Below, piece by piece: positions 1 through 7,005 of a stretch of DNA of 64,000 nucleotides (position 1 is its first letter; each line of letters opens with the position of its first letter). The stretch covers positions 930,001 through 994,000 of the forward strand of contig CAVSCE010000008.1 in the NCBI GenBank assembly GCA_963726375.1, read 5' to 3'. Source of the stretch: UTCFX2 sp963726375 (GTDB lineage: Bacteria; Chloroflexota; Anaerolineae; Anaerolineales; UBA4823). A program made the translations under genes and the position numbers. The notes beneath the pieces are model-generated. The model saw nothing but the letters and a program-made list of their open reading frames with translations, had not been told where the DNA came from and made no database searches.

Positions 1-879
1 GAGGTCGGTGACGGCGAGCTGCTGGTTGATGGGAAATCGGTTAAAGCATTCAAGGAAACCGACCCGGCAAACATCCCATGGGCAGACCTTGGGGTTGAGA
101 TTGTGGTTGAGAGCACCGGCATTTTTACGGTGAAGAGCGATGGCGTAAACAAGAAGGGCAAGGCTGTCAAAGGCGCCGAGAATCACATCACTAAAGGCGG
201 CGCAAAAAAGGTCATCATCTCTTCTCCTGCCGAAGGTGAGGACCTCACGATTGTCCTGGGGGTCAACGACAAGATGTATGACCCAGCCAAGCATCATGTT
301 GTTTCGAACGCTTCCTGCACGACAAACGGGCTGGCTCCTGCTGTCAAGGTTGTTCATGACAAGTATCAAATCAAGCGCGGTTTCATGACGACGATCCACG
401 CCTACACCAATGACCAGAAAATCCTTGATCTGCCGCACAGCGACCTGCGCCGCGCCCGCGCCGCAGCAATGAGCATCATCCCGACCACCACCGGCGCCGC
501 CAAGGCGATCAAACTCGTCATCCCATCCCTTGCTGGAAAGCTGGATGGTCATGCGCTGAGAGTCCCAACATCTACCGTTTCGGTCATCGATCTGACGGCT
601 GAGCTTGAGAACCCGGTGAGCACCGAACAGCTCCGCCAGGACTACCGTGATGCTGCTGCCGGTCCACTCAAGGGTATCCTGGGCGCAGAAGACGAACCCC
701 TTGTCAGTATCGACTACAAGGGCGATCCGCGCAGCTCGATTGTCGACCTCCCCTTCACCAGCGTGCTGGGAAAAGAAGCCGGGACGTTTGTCAAGATCGT
801 TGCCTGGTATGACAATGAATGGGGTTACTCTGTTCGGACGTCTGACCTTGCCGCGATGATGGCGAAGTATCTTAAATAA
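1..879 (+). CDS. gap: Glyceraldehyde-3-phosphate dehydrogenase (5' truncated by window edge)
   Basis: NAD(P)-dependent oxidation and phosphorylation of glyceraldehyde 3-phosphate in cytosolic glycolysis. The frame is open from base 1, so the N-terminal part of the NAD-binding domain lies outside the window. The catalytic cysteine is in ASCTTNGLAP, the catalytic histidine region in TTIHAYTNDQ, and the phosphate-binding segment in SIIPTTTGAAKA. The second residue after the active-site TTN is Gly, where many bacterial enzymes have Cys. The C-terminal WYDNEWGYS signature is complete. It is followed after 66 bp by pgk and then tpiA, a common lower-glycolysis order. Identity is secure; cofactor preference cannot be judged without the N-terminus. 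Confidence 0.97.
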   Translation, partial: EVGDGELLVDGKSVKAFKETDPANIPWADLGVEIVVESTGIFTVKSDGVNKKGKAVKGAENHITKGGAKKVIISSPAEGEDLTIVLGVNDKMYDPAKHHVVSNASCTTNGLAPAVKVVHDKYQIKRGFMTTIHAYTNDQKILDLPHSDLRRARAAAMSIIPTTTGAAKAIKLVIPSLAGKLDGHALRVPTSTVSVIDLTAELENPVSTEQLRQDYRDAAAGPLKGILGAEDEPLVSIDYKGDPRSSIVDLPFTSVLGKEAGTFVKIVAWYDNEWGYSVRTSDLAAMMAKYLK

Positions 880-886
880 CCCACAT

Positions 887-933
887 CCCATTGATCTTGA
901 GAGCCGGCTTCTCCCGAGCTCAAGATCAATGGG
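887..933 (+). promoter_or_regulatory. gap-pgk intergenic hairpin
   Basis: A perfect 15-bp inverted repeat (887-901 and 919-933) encloses a 17-base loop and fills most of the gap between gap and pgk. No T-run follows it, so it is not a standard intrinsic terminator. The pgk ribosome site (AAGGA, about 937-941) begins just after the second arm. Likely roles are mRNA processing or stabilising the upstream gap message. Confidence 0.6.
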
Positions 934-945
934 TGGAAGGAATTC

Positions 946-2121
946 ATGTTCAATAAGAAACTGGTAACCGATATTGATGTTCAGGGCAAGCGGGTCCTTG
1001 TGCGTGTAGATTTTAACGTACCGATCAAAGATGGAAGAGTTGAAGACGACACGCGGATTCAGGCAGCTTTGCCTACGATTAATTATCTGCTGGAGCACGG
1101 GGCAGCAGTGATCCTATGTTCCCATCTTGGACGGCCAAAGGAAGGTCCGGATCCGAAATACTCCATGCGCCCAACCGCAGCGCACCTTTCCGGTCTGCTG
1201 GGCAAACCTGTTGCGTTTTCGGAAGAGGCGGTTGGTCCGGTGGCAGAGGCTGCAGCGAAAGCGCTCCGCCCAGGCGAGGTCCTGGTCCTTGAAAATACCC
1301 GCTTTTATAAGGGCGAAACGAAGAACGACCCGGAGATGGCTCGCCAATTTGCAGCACTGGCGGATATCTATGTCAATGATGCTTTTGGGTCAGCGCACCG
1401 AGCGCACGCTTCGACAGAAGGAGTTGCGAAATTCCTTCCGGCGGTCGCGGGTTTCCTGATGGAGAAAGAGATCAAGTACCTGGGCCAGGCGGTCGCGGAA
1501 CCCAAGCGCCCGTTTGTCGCGATCCTGGGCGGTGCGAAGATCGTTGATAAGATCGGCGTGATCCGCAATCTGCTCAAGAAAGCGGATTTCATCTTGATCG
1601 GCGGCGGGATGGCGAATACCTTTTTCAAGGCTCAGGGATATCCTATCGGCGATTCTCTGGTGGATGAAGAAGCATTGGAGACCGCTCGCGAGCTTCTATC
1701 GGAAGGCAAACAGCACTTGCGTTTGCCGGTGGATGTTGTGATTGCCGACCGCTTCGACGATGAGGCGGAACGAAAAACGATTGAAATGGGCCCGGTGCCA
1801 GACGGGTGGCGGATCATGGATATTGGACCGGAGACCGTTGAAGCGTTTGGCAAGAATTTACATAACGCCGGCACGATTGTTTGGAATGGACCGATGGGCG
1901 TCTTTGAATTTCCCAATTTTGCCGAAGGGACTTATGGCGTCGCCCGGGAAGTTGCTGCAAGCGGCGCCCTCTCGATTGTGGGCGGCGGTGATTCGGTCTC
2001 GGCGATCAACCAGTCAGGCTTGAGCGACAAGATCACCCATATCTCGACGGGTGGAGGCGCATCGCTGGAGATGCTTGAAGGTCTGGTTCTGCCTGGTGTT
2101 GCAGCGCTGCTGGACAAATAA
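946..2121 (+). CDS. pgk: Phosphoglycerate kinase
   Basis: Transfers phosphate from 1,3-bisphosphoglycerate to ADP in glycolysis. The 391-residue length is normal for bacteria. The N-terminal substrate domain shows RVDFNVP and SHLGRP. The C-terminal nucleotide domain has GGAKIVDKIG and GGGDSVSA. An AAGGA ribosome site lies 5 bases before the ATG. It is the second gene of gap-pgk-tpiA, with a hairpin on each side, so its dosage may be set after transcription. No break in the frame. Confidence 0.98.
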   Translation: MFNKKLVTDIDVQGKRVLVRVDFNVPIKDGRVEDDTRIQAALPTINYLLEHGAAVILCSHLGRPKEGPDPKYSMRPTAAHLSGLLGKPVAFSEEAVGPVAEAAAKALRPGEVLVLENTRFYKGETKNDPEMARQFAALADIYVNDAFGSAHRAHASTEGVAKFLPAVAGFLMEKEIKYLGQAVAEPKRPFVAILGGAKIVDKIGVIRNLLKKADFILIGGGMANTFFKAQGYPIGDSLVDEEALETARELLSEGKQHLRLPVDVVIADRFDDEAERKTIEMGPVPDGWRIMDIGPETVEAFGKNLHNAGTIVWNGPMGVFEFPNFAEGTYGVAREVAASGALSIVGGGDSVSAINQSGLSDKITHISTGGGASLEMLEGLVLPGVAALLDK

Positions 2122-2166
2122 TTGCCTTCTTTGGCAATATTGAACCTGTGATCAGTCAGACAGCTG

Positions 2167-2190
2167 GGGCGCACGGCAGTGCGCCCTTTT
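2167..2190 (+). terminator. Attenuator-like hairpin between pgk and tpiA
   Basis: An 8-bp perfect GC-rich stem (2167-2174 with 2179-2186), a GGCA tetraloop and then TTTT. This has the form of an intrinsic terminator with a short U-tract. It lies 45 bp before the tpiA start, so it probably causes only partial termination. A weaker ATTGCC/GGCAAT hairpin sits just upstream, near 2121-2140. Confidence 0.6.
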
Positions 2191-2234
2191 CGGTGCTGAG
2201 TAGCATAAATGGAATGGAAGAATGGAGAGGTCAT

Positions 2235-3005
2235 ATGCGAAGACCATTTGTTGCAGGGAATTGGAAGATGTATAACACGATGGCTGAGGCGCGAAAATTT
2301 GTCTCAGAACTTGTGCCCGGTTTGAAGAGCTTCCCAGACGTTGAAAAAGTGCTTTGCCCGCCATTTATGGACATCCTGCCGGTCGCAGCCATGTTGGAGG
2401 GGACGGACATTGGGCTTGGCGCGCAGAATATGCACTGGGAAGCCAAGGGAGCTTTCACGGGAGAGATCTCCCCGATGATGGTTGCCGAGCTTTGCCAGTA
2501 CATCATCATTGGACATTCGGAGCGCAGGACCTATTTCGGAGAGACCGATGAGACCGTCAATCGGAAGGTGAAGTCAGCGTTTGCACACGGGCTGATTCCG
2601 ATCGTTTGCGTTGGTGAAACGCTTGCTGAATATGAATCAAATCAAACCGCTGAGGTGATCCAACGTCAGATTCGAGCCGGTCTGAGCGACTTGAAGGTCA
2701 TGGAAGACCCCGATCGCTCTGCCTCGCTGGTTGTCGCCTACGAGCCTGTCTGGGCGATCGGAACAGGGAAACCCTCCACGGCTGCAGGAGCTTCGGAAGT
2801 TATTCGTGATGTCATCCGGCCTGCGCTTGCCGGTTTATTTGGCGGGTCCACCGCTCAAAAAATTCGGGTGCTTTACGGCGGTTCAGTCAACAGTAAAAAC
2901 GCAGCCGAGTTCTTCAGTGAGGCCGAGATCGATGGCGGACTGGTTGGGGGCGCCAGTCTGAAGGTTGAAGATTTCACACAAATCGTCCGAGCAGCCGCCC
3001 AATAA
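2235..3005 (+). CDS. tpiA: Triosephosphate isomerase
   Basis: Interconverts dihydroxyacetone phosphate and glyceraldehyde 3-phosphate. The protein has GNWKM near its start, the catalytic His in IIGHSERR, the catalytic Glu in AYEPVWAIGTGK, and the phosphate-binding LYGGSV and GGLVGGASL loops. An upstream in-frame start at 2148 exists, but it would add about 29 unusual residues across the hairpin. The ATG at 2235 has a GAGAGG ribosome site and places the N-terminus at the family norm (256 residues). Confidence 0.97.
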   Translation: MRRPFVAGNWKMYNTMAEARKFVSELVPGLKSFPDVEKVLCPPFMDILPVAAMLEGTDIGLGAQNMHWEAKGAFTGEISPMMVAELCQYIIIGHSERRTYFGETDETVNRKVKSAFAHGLIPIVCVGETLAEYESNQTAEVIQRQIRAGLSDLKVMEDPDRSASLVVAYEPVWAIGTGKPSTAAGASEVIRDVIRPALAGLFGGSTAQKIRVLYGGSVNSKNAAEFFSEAEIDGGLVGGASLKVEDFTQIVRAAAQ

Positions 3006-3023
3006 TCAACGGCAAATCCTGGC

Positions 3024-3785
3024 ATGCCTGCCCGTCTGGATGGTCTCATCTGGTTGATCGCATCACTCGTCCCGCTCATATTCTTACAGCGCAGCCTGCA
3101 CCGAGAAATCCAGACGGTTTTTTTATTCCTGACACGGCGGACAGACCTGTCGATTTCGCTCTTCTCGATTTTATTTTTCCCTGGTGTTCTGCTGCACGAA
3201 GGCAGCCATACCTTGATGGCTCGGATGGTGGGAGTGCGAACGGGCAGGTTTTCTCTACTCCCGAAACCGACTGGAGACGGCAAACTCCAGCTTGGGTTTG
3301 TTGAAACCGAATCGACGGATTGGGTCAGAGATGCCCTGATTGGGACGGCGCCGCTGCTTGCGGGGGGAGCGTTTGTTGCCTATGCGGGATTGATCAAGCT
3401 TCATTTGCTTGAACTGGGGCAGACTCTCTGGCTCCAGGGAGCCGAGGCATTTGGGCAGGCATTTAAGCAAATGATGGTTTTGCCTGACTTCTGGCTGTGG
3501 TTTTATCTGGCTCTGGTTGTCAGCAGCACCATGCTGCCATCACCGTCGGACCGCCGGGCATGGCTGCCGCTTGGCTTGATTCTGGCAGCACTTGTCTTCC
3601 TGGCGATCCTATCAGGCGCTGGCCCCTGGATGATTGATAAGATGGCGGAACCTTTCAACCAGGTTGTCCGAGCGATTGCCCTGGTTTTTATGATCAGCGC
3701 GGTGCTGCACCTGGTGCTGCTTCCTTTTGTGTGGTTAACCCGTCGATTTCTCGGTCGAATTTTCGGTCTGGAAGTGGTGTTATAA
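3024..3785 (+). CDS. M50-like integral membrane protein with HEGSH motif
   Basis: A 253-residue polytopic membrane protein starting 18 bp after tpiA. An HEGSH motif (HExxH form) lies in a hydrophobic stretch near residues 56-60, as in site-2/M50 intramembrane zinc proteases. A later segment reads TMLPSPSDRRAW, where the P-x-x-D pattern could supply the third zinc ligand that the LDG motif gives in classical M50 enzymes. It has no PDZ domain. About five hydrophobic segments are visible. Assignment as a protease is inferred from motifs only; it could also be a non-catalytic M50-like protein. Its substrate is unknown, and linkage to tpiA may be only positional. Confidence 0.6.
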   Translation: MPARLDGLIWLIASLVPLIFLQRSLHREIQTVFLFLTRRTDLSISLFSILFFPGVLLHEGSHTLMARMVGVRTGRFSLLPKPTGDGKLQLGFVETESTDWVRDALIGTAPLLAGGAFVAYAGLIKLHLLELGQTLWLQGAEAFGQAFKQMMVLPDFWLWFYLALVVSSTMLPSPSDRRAWLPLGLILAALVFLAILSGAGPWMIDKMAEPFNQVVRAIALVFMISAVLHLVLLPFVWLTRRFLGRIFGLEVVL

Positions 3786-3841
3786 TCCTAATCCCGTTGA
3801 AGGTTTGCCGGTCAAGGTTAAACCTCAGGATGTGGCGATAA
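3781..3841 (+). promoter_or_regulatory. Possible promoter and leader of the NusG-paralogue cluster
   Basis: TATAAT at 3781-3786 overlaps the stop codon of the gene before. The leader then holds AGGTTT (3801-3806) and AGGTT (3815-3819), which compete for pairing with AAACCT (3820-3825), so two exclusive small hairpins can form. No convincing -35 box was found. The role is speculative, but leader structures are expected for clusters run by NusG paralogues. Confidence 0.3.
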
Positions 3842-4354
3842 ATGAATGGCAACTGGTATGCTGTTCGCAGCAAACCTCGAAAAGAAGATATTATCTGGCG
3901 GCAGCTGGTATCGCATGGATTTGAAGTATTTTACCCACGTATCCGCGTTCAACCGGTAAATCCACGCGCCCGGCGGCTGAAACCATATTTTCCGGGCTAT
4001 CTTTTCGTGTTTTCGGACCTGGAGGAGGTGGGAGTATCGCTGTTCCAGTGGATGCCACACACTCTGGGCCTGGTGAGCTTCGGCGGCGAACCAGCTGCCG
4101 TCCCGGATAACCTGATCCATTCCATTCGGAAGCGCGTGGAAGAAATCAACCTTGCCGGCGGCGAGACTTTTGCAGGCTTAAAATCAGGGGATATGGTATG
4201 GATCAGCGATGGCCCGTTCAGGGGGTATGAAGCGATCTTCGACGCCCGTCTGCCTGGTAGCGAGCGAGTCCGCGTTCTGCTGGAGTTCCTTGGAAGCAGC
4301 CGAAAAGTTGCCTTAACGCTGAACTCGGGTCAGATATCGCACAAGAAACAATAA
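3842..4354 (+). CDS. NusG paralogue, RfaH/LoaP/UpxY-like antiterminator
   Basis: A 170-residue protein with an N-terminal NGN domain (starts NGNWYAVRSKPRKED; FPGYLFVF core) and a C-terminal KOW-like domain (GDMVWISDGPFRGYEAIF). This is the fold of NusG, which binds RNA polymerase and changes its processivity. The place of this copy, directly before GDP-mannose dehydratase and other polysaccharide genes, fits the specialised paralogues that allow read-through of long exopolysaccharide operons, rather than housekeeping NusG, which normally sits by secE/rplK. The ribosome site is weak (AGGATG). Recruitment sequence and target range are not visible. Confidence 0.85.
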   Translation: MNGNWYAVRSKPRKEDIIWRQLVSHGFEVFYPRIRVQPVNPRARRLKPYFPGYLFVFSDLEEVGVSLFQWMPHTLGLVSFGGEPAAVPDNLIHSIRKRVEEINLAGGETFAGLKSGDMVWISDGPFRGYEAIFDARLPGSERVRVLLEFLGSSRKVALTLNSGQISHKKQ

Positions 4355-4383
4355 TTGGAAGGTTAGAGGTCGGATTTTTTTAT

Positions 4384-5451
4384 ATGAAAAAGGCTTTTAT
4401 CACAGGAATTACCGGGCAGGACGGCTCTTATCTGGCAGAGCTGCTGCTTTCAAAGGGATACGAGGTTCACGGATTGATCCGGAGAGCCAGCACTTTCAAC
4501 ACCGGCAGGGTAGATCATATTTACCGTGACCCGCATAATCAAAACGGAATCAGGTTGGCCCTGCATTACGGTGACGTCGGCAGCTCCGGGAACCTGATGG
4601 AGCTGATTTATGACATCCAGCCGGATGAGATTTACCACCTGGCTGCCCAGAGCCACGTCAGGGTGAGCTTCGATCTGCCCGAATATACCGGAGATATCAC
4701 TGGACTTGGGACCCTGAGGATTGTGGAAGCGGTGCGGAAAAGCGGGATTAAGACCCGTTTTTACCAGGCATCATCCAGCGAGATGTACGGCAGCGCCCAC
4801 CCGCCGCAGGATGAACAGACGCCATTTATGCCCCAAAGCCCATATGCTGCCGCAAAAGTCTATGCTTATTGGATCACTCGGAATTATCGGCAGGGCTACG
4901 GGCTGTTTTCCTGTAATGGGATCCTTTTCAACCACGAATCCCCCCGGCGCGGCGAGACTTTTGTTACCCGCAAGATCACAAGGGCGGTCGCTGCAATCCG
5001 GGCTGGCAAGCAGGATGCGCTCTACCTGGGCAACCTGGATGCGCGGCGAGACTGGGGGTATGCCCCTGACTATATTGCTGCGATGTGGAAGATGCTCCAG
5101 CACGACGATCCGGATGATTTTGTGATCGGCACAGGCGAGGCGCATTCAGTTCGTGATTTTCTCGATGAGGCCTTTGGGTACGTGAACCTTGACTGGCATG
5201 ATTATGTCAAGATCGATCCGCGCTATTTTCGACCCACTGAAGTGGATTACCTGCAGGCCGATCCGTCGAAGGCGCAAAAAGAGCTCGGTTGGGAGCCCAG
5301 GGTCTTCTTCTGCGATCTGGTCCGGATCATGGTCGATGCAGACCTGGAGCTCGTGGGGCTCCAATCCCCGGGAGAAGGGCGAAAGATCCTTGAAGCCAAC
5401 CATGGGCGCTGGCACCGTTGGGAGGACCAGGTCGTTTCAATGGACCACTGA
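4384..5451 (+). CDS. gmd: GDP-mannose 4,6-dehydratase
   Basis: NADP-dependent conversion of GDP-mannose to GDP-4-keto-6-deoxymannose, the entry to GDP-fucose, GDP-rhamnose and related sugars. The Rossmann start is classical (KKAFITGITGQDGSYLAE). RRASTFNTGRVDHIY and the catalytic SSSEMYG and YAAAKVYAYW segments are present. Length (355 residues) is normal. It is the first enzyme gene after the NusG paralogue. A partner fucose synthase or reductase is not in the window, so the final sugar is unknown. Confidence 0.97.
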   Translation: MKKAFITGITGQDGSYLAELLLSKGYEVHGLIRRASTFNTGRVDHIYRDPHNQNGIRLALHYGDVGSSGNLMELIYDIQPDEIYHLAAQSHVRVSFDLPEYTGDITGLGTLRIVEAVRKSGIKTRFYQASSSEMYGSAHPPQDEQTPFMPQSPYAAAKVYAYWITRNYRQGYGLFSCNGILFNHESPRRGETFVTRKITRAVAAIRAGKQDALYLGNLDARRDWGYAPDYIAAMWKMLQHDDPDDFVIGTGEAHSVRDFLDEAFGYVNLDWHDYVKIDPRYFRPTEVDYLQADPSKAQKELGWEPRVFFCDLVRIMVDADLELVGLQSPGEGRKILEANHGRWHRWEDQVVSMDH

Positions 5452-5498
5452 TTGAGCGCTGGATTCAGGTTGAGCCTTCACAGGAAAGCGTTAGAAGC

Positions 5499-6716
5499 TT
5501 GAAAAAAGCCTTTACCAGACCCGCAATTTCCCGGAAAACCCGGGCGATCCTCGGGCTGGCGCTGGGCTTTTTTTTCTTGTTCCTGGCTTTGCGGGAGGTC
5601 GACTGGTCTGTCGTAGCGAGCACCTTCAGCCAGGTTAAGATCGGTTTGTTATTCTTAGGGCTGGCGGTTTCTGTGACCACCCTGATGTTGAAATCGTACC
5701 GCTGGAAATACCAGCTGGAATCCTGCAATCGACACATCAAATTCATAGATGTTTCCGCAGCTTTTATTTCTGCCCAGCTGCTCAACTCACTGTTCCCGAT
5801 CAGAATCGGCGAGGTCAGCCGGGTTTATGTGGTCAGCCAGCGTGAGGTTGAGCCAGCCTGCGCGGTCGGCACTGTTTTGGGCGAGAAATTTATCGATATC
5901 CTGGCGTTCATCCTGCTCATTGGGATCATGCTTCTCAAAGTACCGCTTCCGGAGTGGTTGAAGCTGACGGTGTCGATGCTGACCCTGGTTTTTGGATTGT
6001 CGAGCGTGTTGTTGATAATCCTGCTGCTTTTCCCAACCCAACTGAATAAGCTGGTTGAAAAAATAAGCATGCGATTATCCAGGCGGATGGCGGATTTCGT
6101 TCAAAGGCACACCAGGGCTGGATTTGCATCGCTGGCTGTTTTTCGAACGCCGAAAAAGCTGGGATGGCTCCTGGTTCAGACGGCAGTAATCTGGGGGACG
6201 GCGATTTTGACCAATCTGATCGCTCTTCTGGCTTTGGGGCTCCCGGCATCAATCGATGTCGCCCTGTTTTCCCTGATCCTGATCCAGGTCGGTTATTCGC
6301 TGCCGGGACTGCCTGGAAAAGTTGGGGTATTTGAATATGCAGGCGTCCTGGCTTTCGAATTCTTTGGATGGGATCGATCGGCAGGGCTGAGTTACGGTAT
6401 ACTCTTGCACGGCATTGCATATCTCCCGGTGGTTGTGCTGGGGCTGCTATCTTTCTGGCATCTCCAGGCATCTGGTTTGAGAAGAACACCCCCTGGAGGA
6501 AATCTGGAAGTCTCGAAATCAACAATAAGTGGATTAATCCTTGGAACGATCGGTTCTGTTTATCTGCACTGCAAATATTTGCCGCTCCCCGATGGCGGAG
6601 GGATTATTCCGATTATTCACCCTGGAGATGGGGCAGCCCTGGCGGATTGGCTCCGCTGGCGTCTACGCTCAGCCGGGCTATCCGGCGGCCGAGTATACCC
6701 TGCAAATCCTGCGTGA
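5499..6716 (+). CDS. Flippase-like membrane protein (UPF0104/LPG synthase TM family)
   Basis: A polytopic protein of the lysylphosphatidylglycerol-synthase transmembrane/UPF0104 family (AglD/YbhN-like). About eight hydrophobic segments surround the family core FPIRIGEVSRVYVV and LPGLPGKVGVFEYAG. Members often sit in glycan clusters and may move lipid-linked sugars or lipids. The TTG at 5499 is preferred because AGGAAAG lies 10 bases upstream; an ATG at 5418 would overlap gmd without a good ribosome site. The last 58 codons overlap the phosphatase gene in another frame and look unlike the family, so the true C-terminus may be near 6530, with a frameshift close by. Confidence 0.8.
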   Translation: MKKAFTRPAISRKTRAILGLALGFFFLFLALREVDWSVVASTFSQVKIGLLFLGLAVSVTTLMLKSYRWKYQLESCNRHIKFIDVSAAFISAQLLNSLFPIRIGEVSRVYVVSQREVEPACAVGTVLGEKFIDILAFILLIGIMLLKVPLPEWLKLTVSMLTLVFGLSSVLLIILLLFPTQLNKLVEKISMRLSRRMADFVQRHTRAGFASLAVFRTPKKLGWLLVQTAVIWGTAILTNLIALLALGLPASIDVALFSLILIQVGYSLPGLPGKVGVFEYAGVLAFEFFGWDRSAGLSYGILLHGIAYLPVVVLGLLSFWHLQASGLRRTPPGGNLEVSKSTISGLILGTIGSVYLHCKYLPLPDGGGIIPIIHPGDGAALADWLRWRLRSAGLSGGRVYPANPA

Positions 6717-7005
6717 ACACGGCGTGGATCTTTCGGCTCACCGCTCGCGGCTGATAACAGCTGACCTGATCAAGCAGTTCCAGCTGGCGCTCACCATGGA
6801 GCAGGGTCATAAGGAGGCCTTGCTGGCGGCTTTCCCAAACCGAATTGGAAAAGTTTACCTATTGAGCGAGATGACCGGGAAATTCCGAGATATCGTGGAC
6901 CCGATTGGAAGGGAATATCTGGACTATCTGGATACTGCTCGCGAGATCAAGGGAATTTTCAGCAGCGGTTTCGATCGGATTGCCACCCTGGCGGAAAATG
7001 ACTGA
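6541..7005 (+). CDS. Low-molecular-weight protein tyrosine phosphatase
   Basis: A 154-residue phosphatase of the arsenate reductase-like/LMW-PTP fold. The P-loop CTANICRSPM (C-x5-R) is at the N-terminus and the DPIG aspartate near residue 122 is the expected general acid. Starts at TTG; the frame is closed by TAA at 6535, so no earlier start is possible. In capsule and exopolysaccharide clusters such enzymes dephosphorylate the tyrosine kinase that sets chain length (Wzb type); no such kinase is in the window. Its end overlaps the next gene by 8 bases (ATGACTGA), which indicates translational coupling. Confidence 0.9.
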   Translation: MERSVLFICTANICRSPMAEGLFRLFTLEMGQPWRIGSAGVYAQPGYPAAEYTLQILREHGVDLSAHRSRLITADLIKQFQLALTMEQGHKEALLAAFPNRIGKVYLLSEMTGKFRDIVDPIGREYLDYLDTAREIKGIFSSGFDRIATLAEND

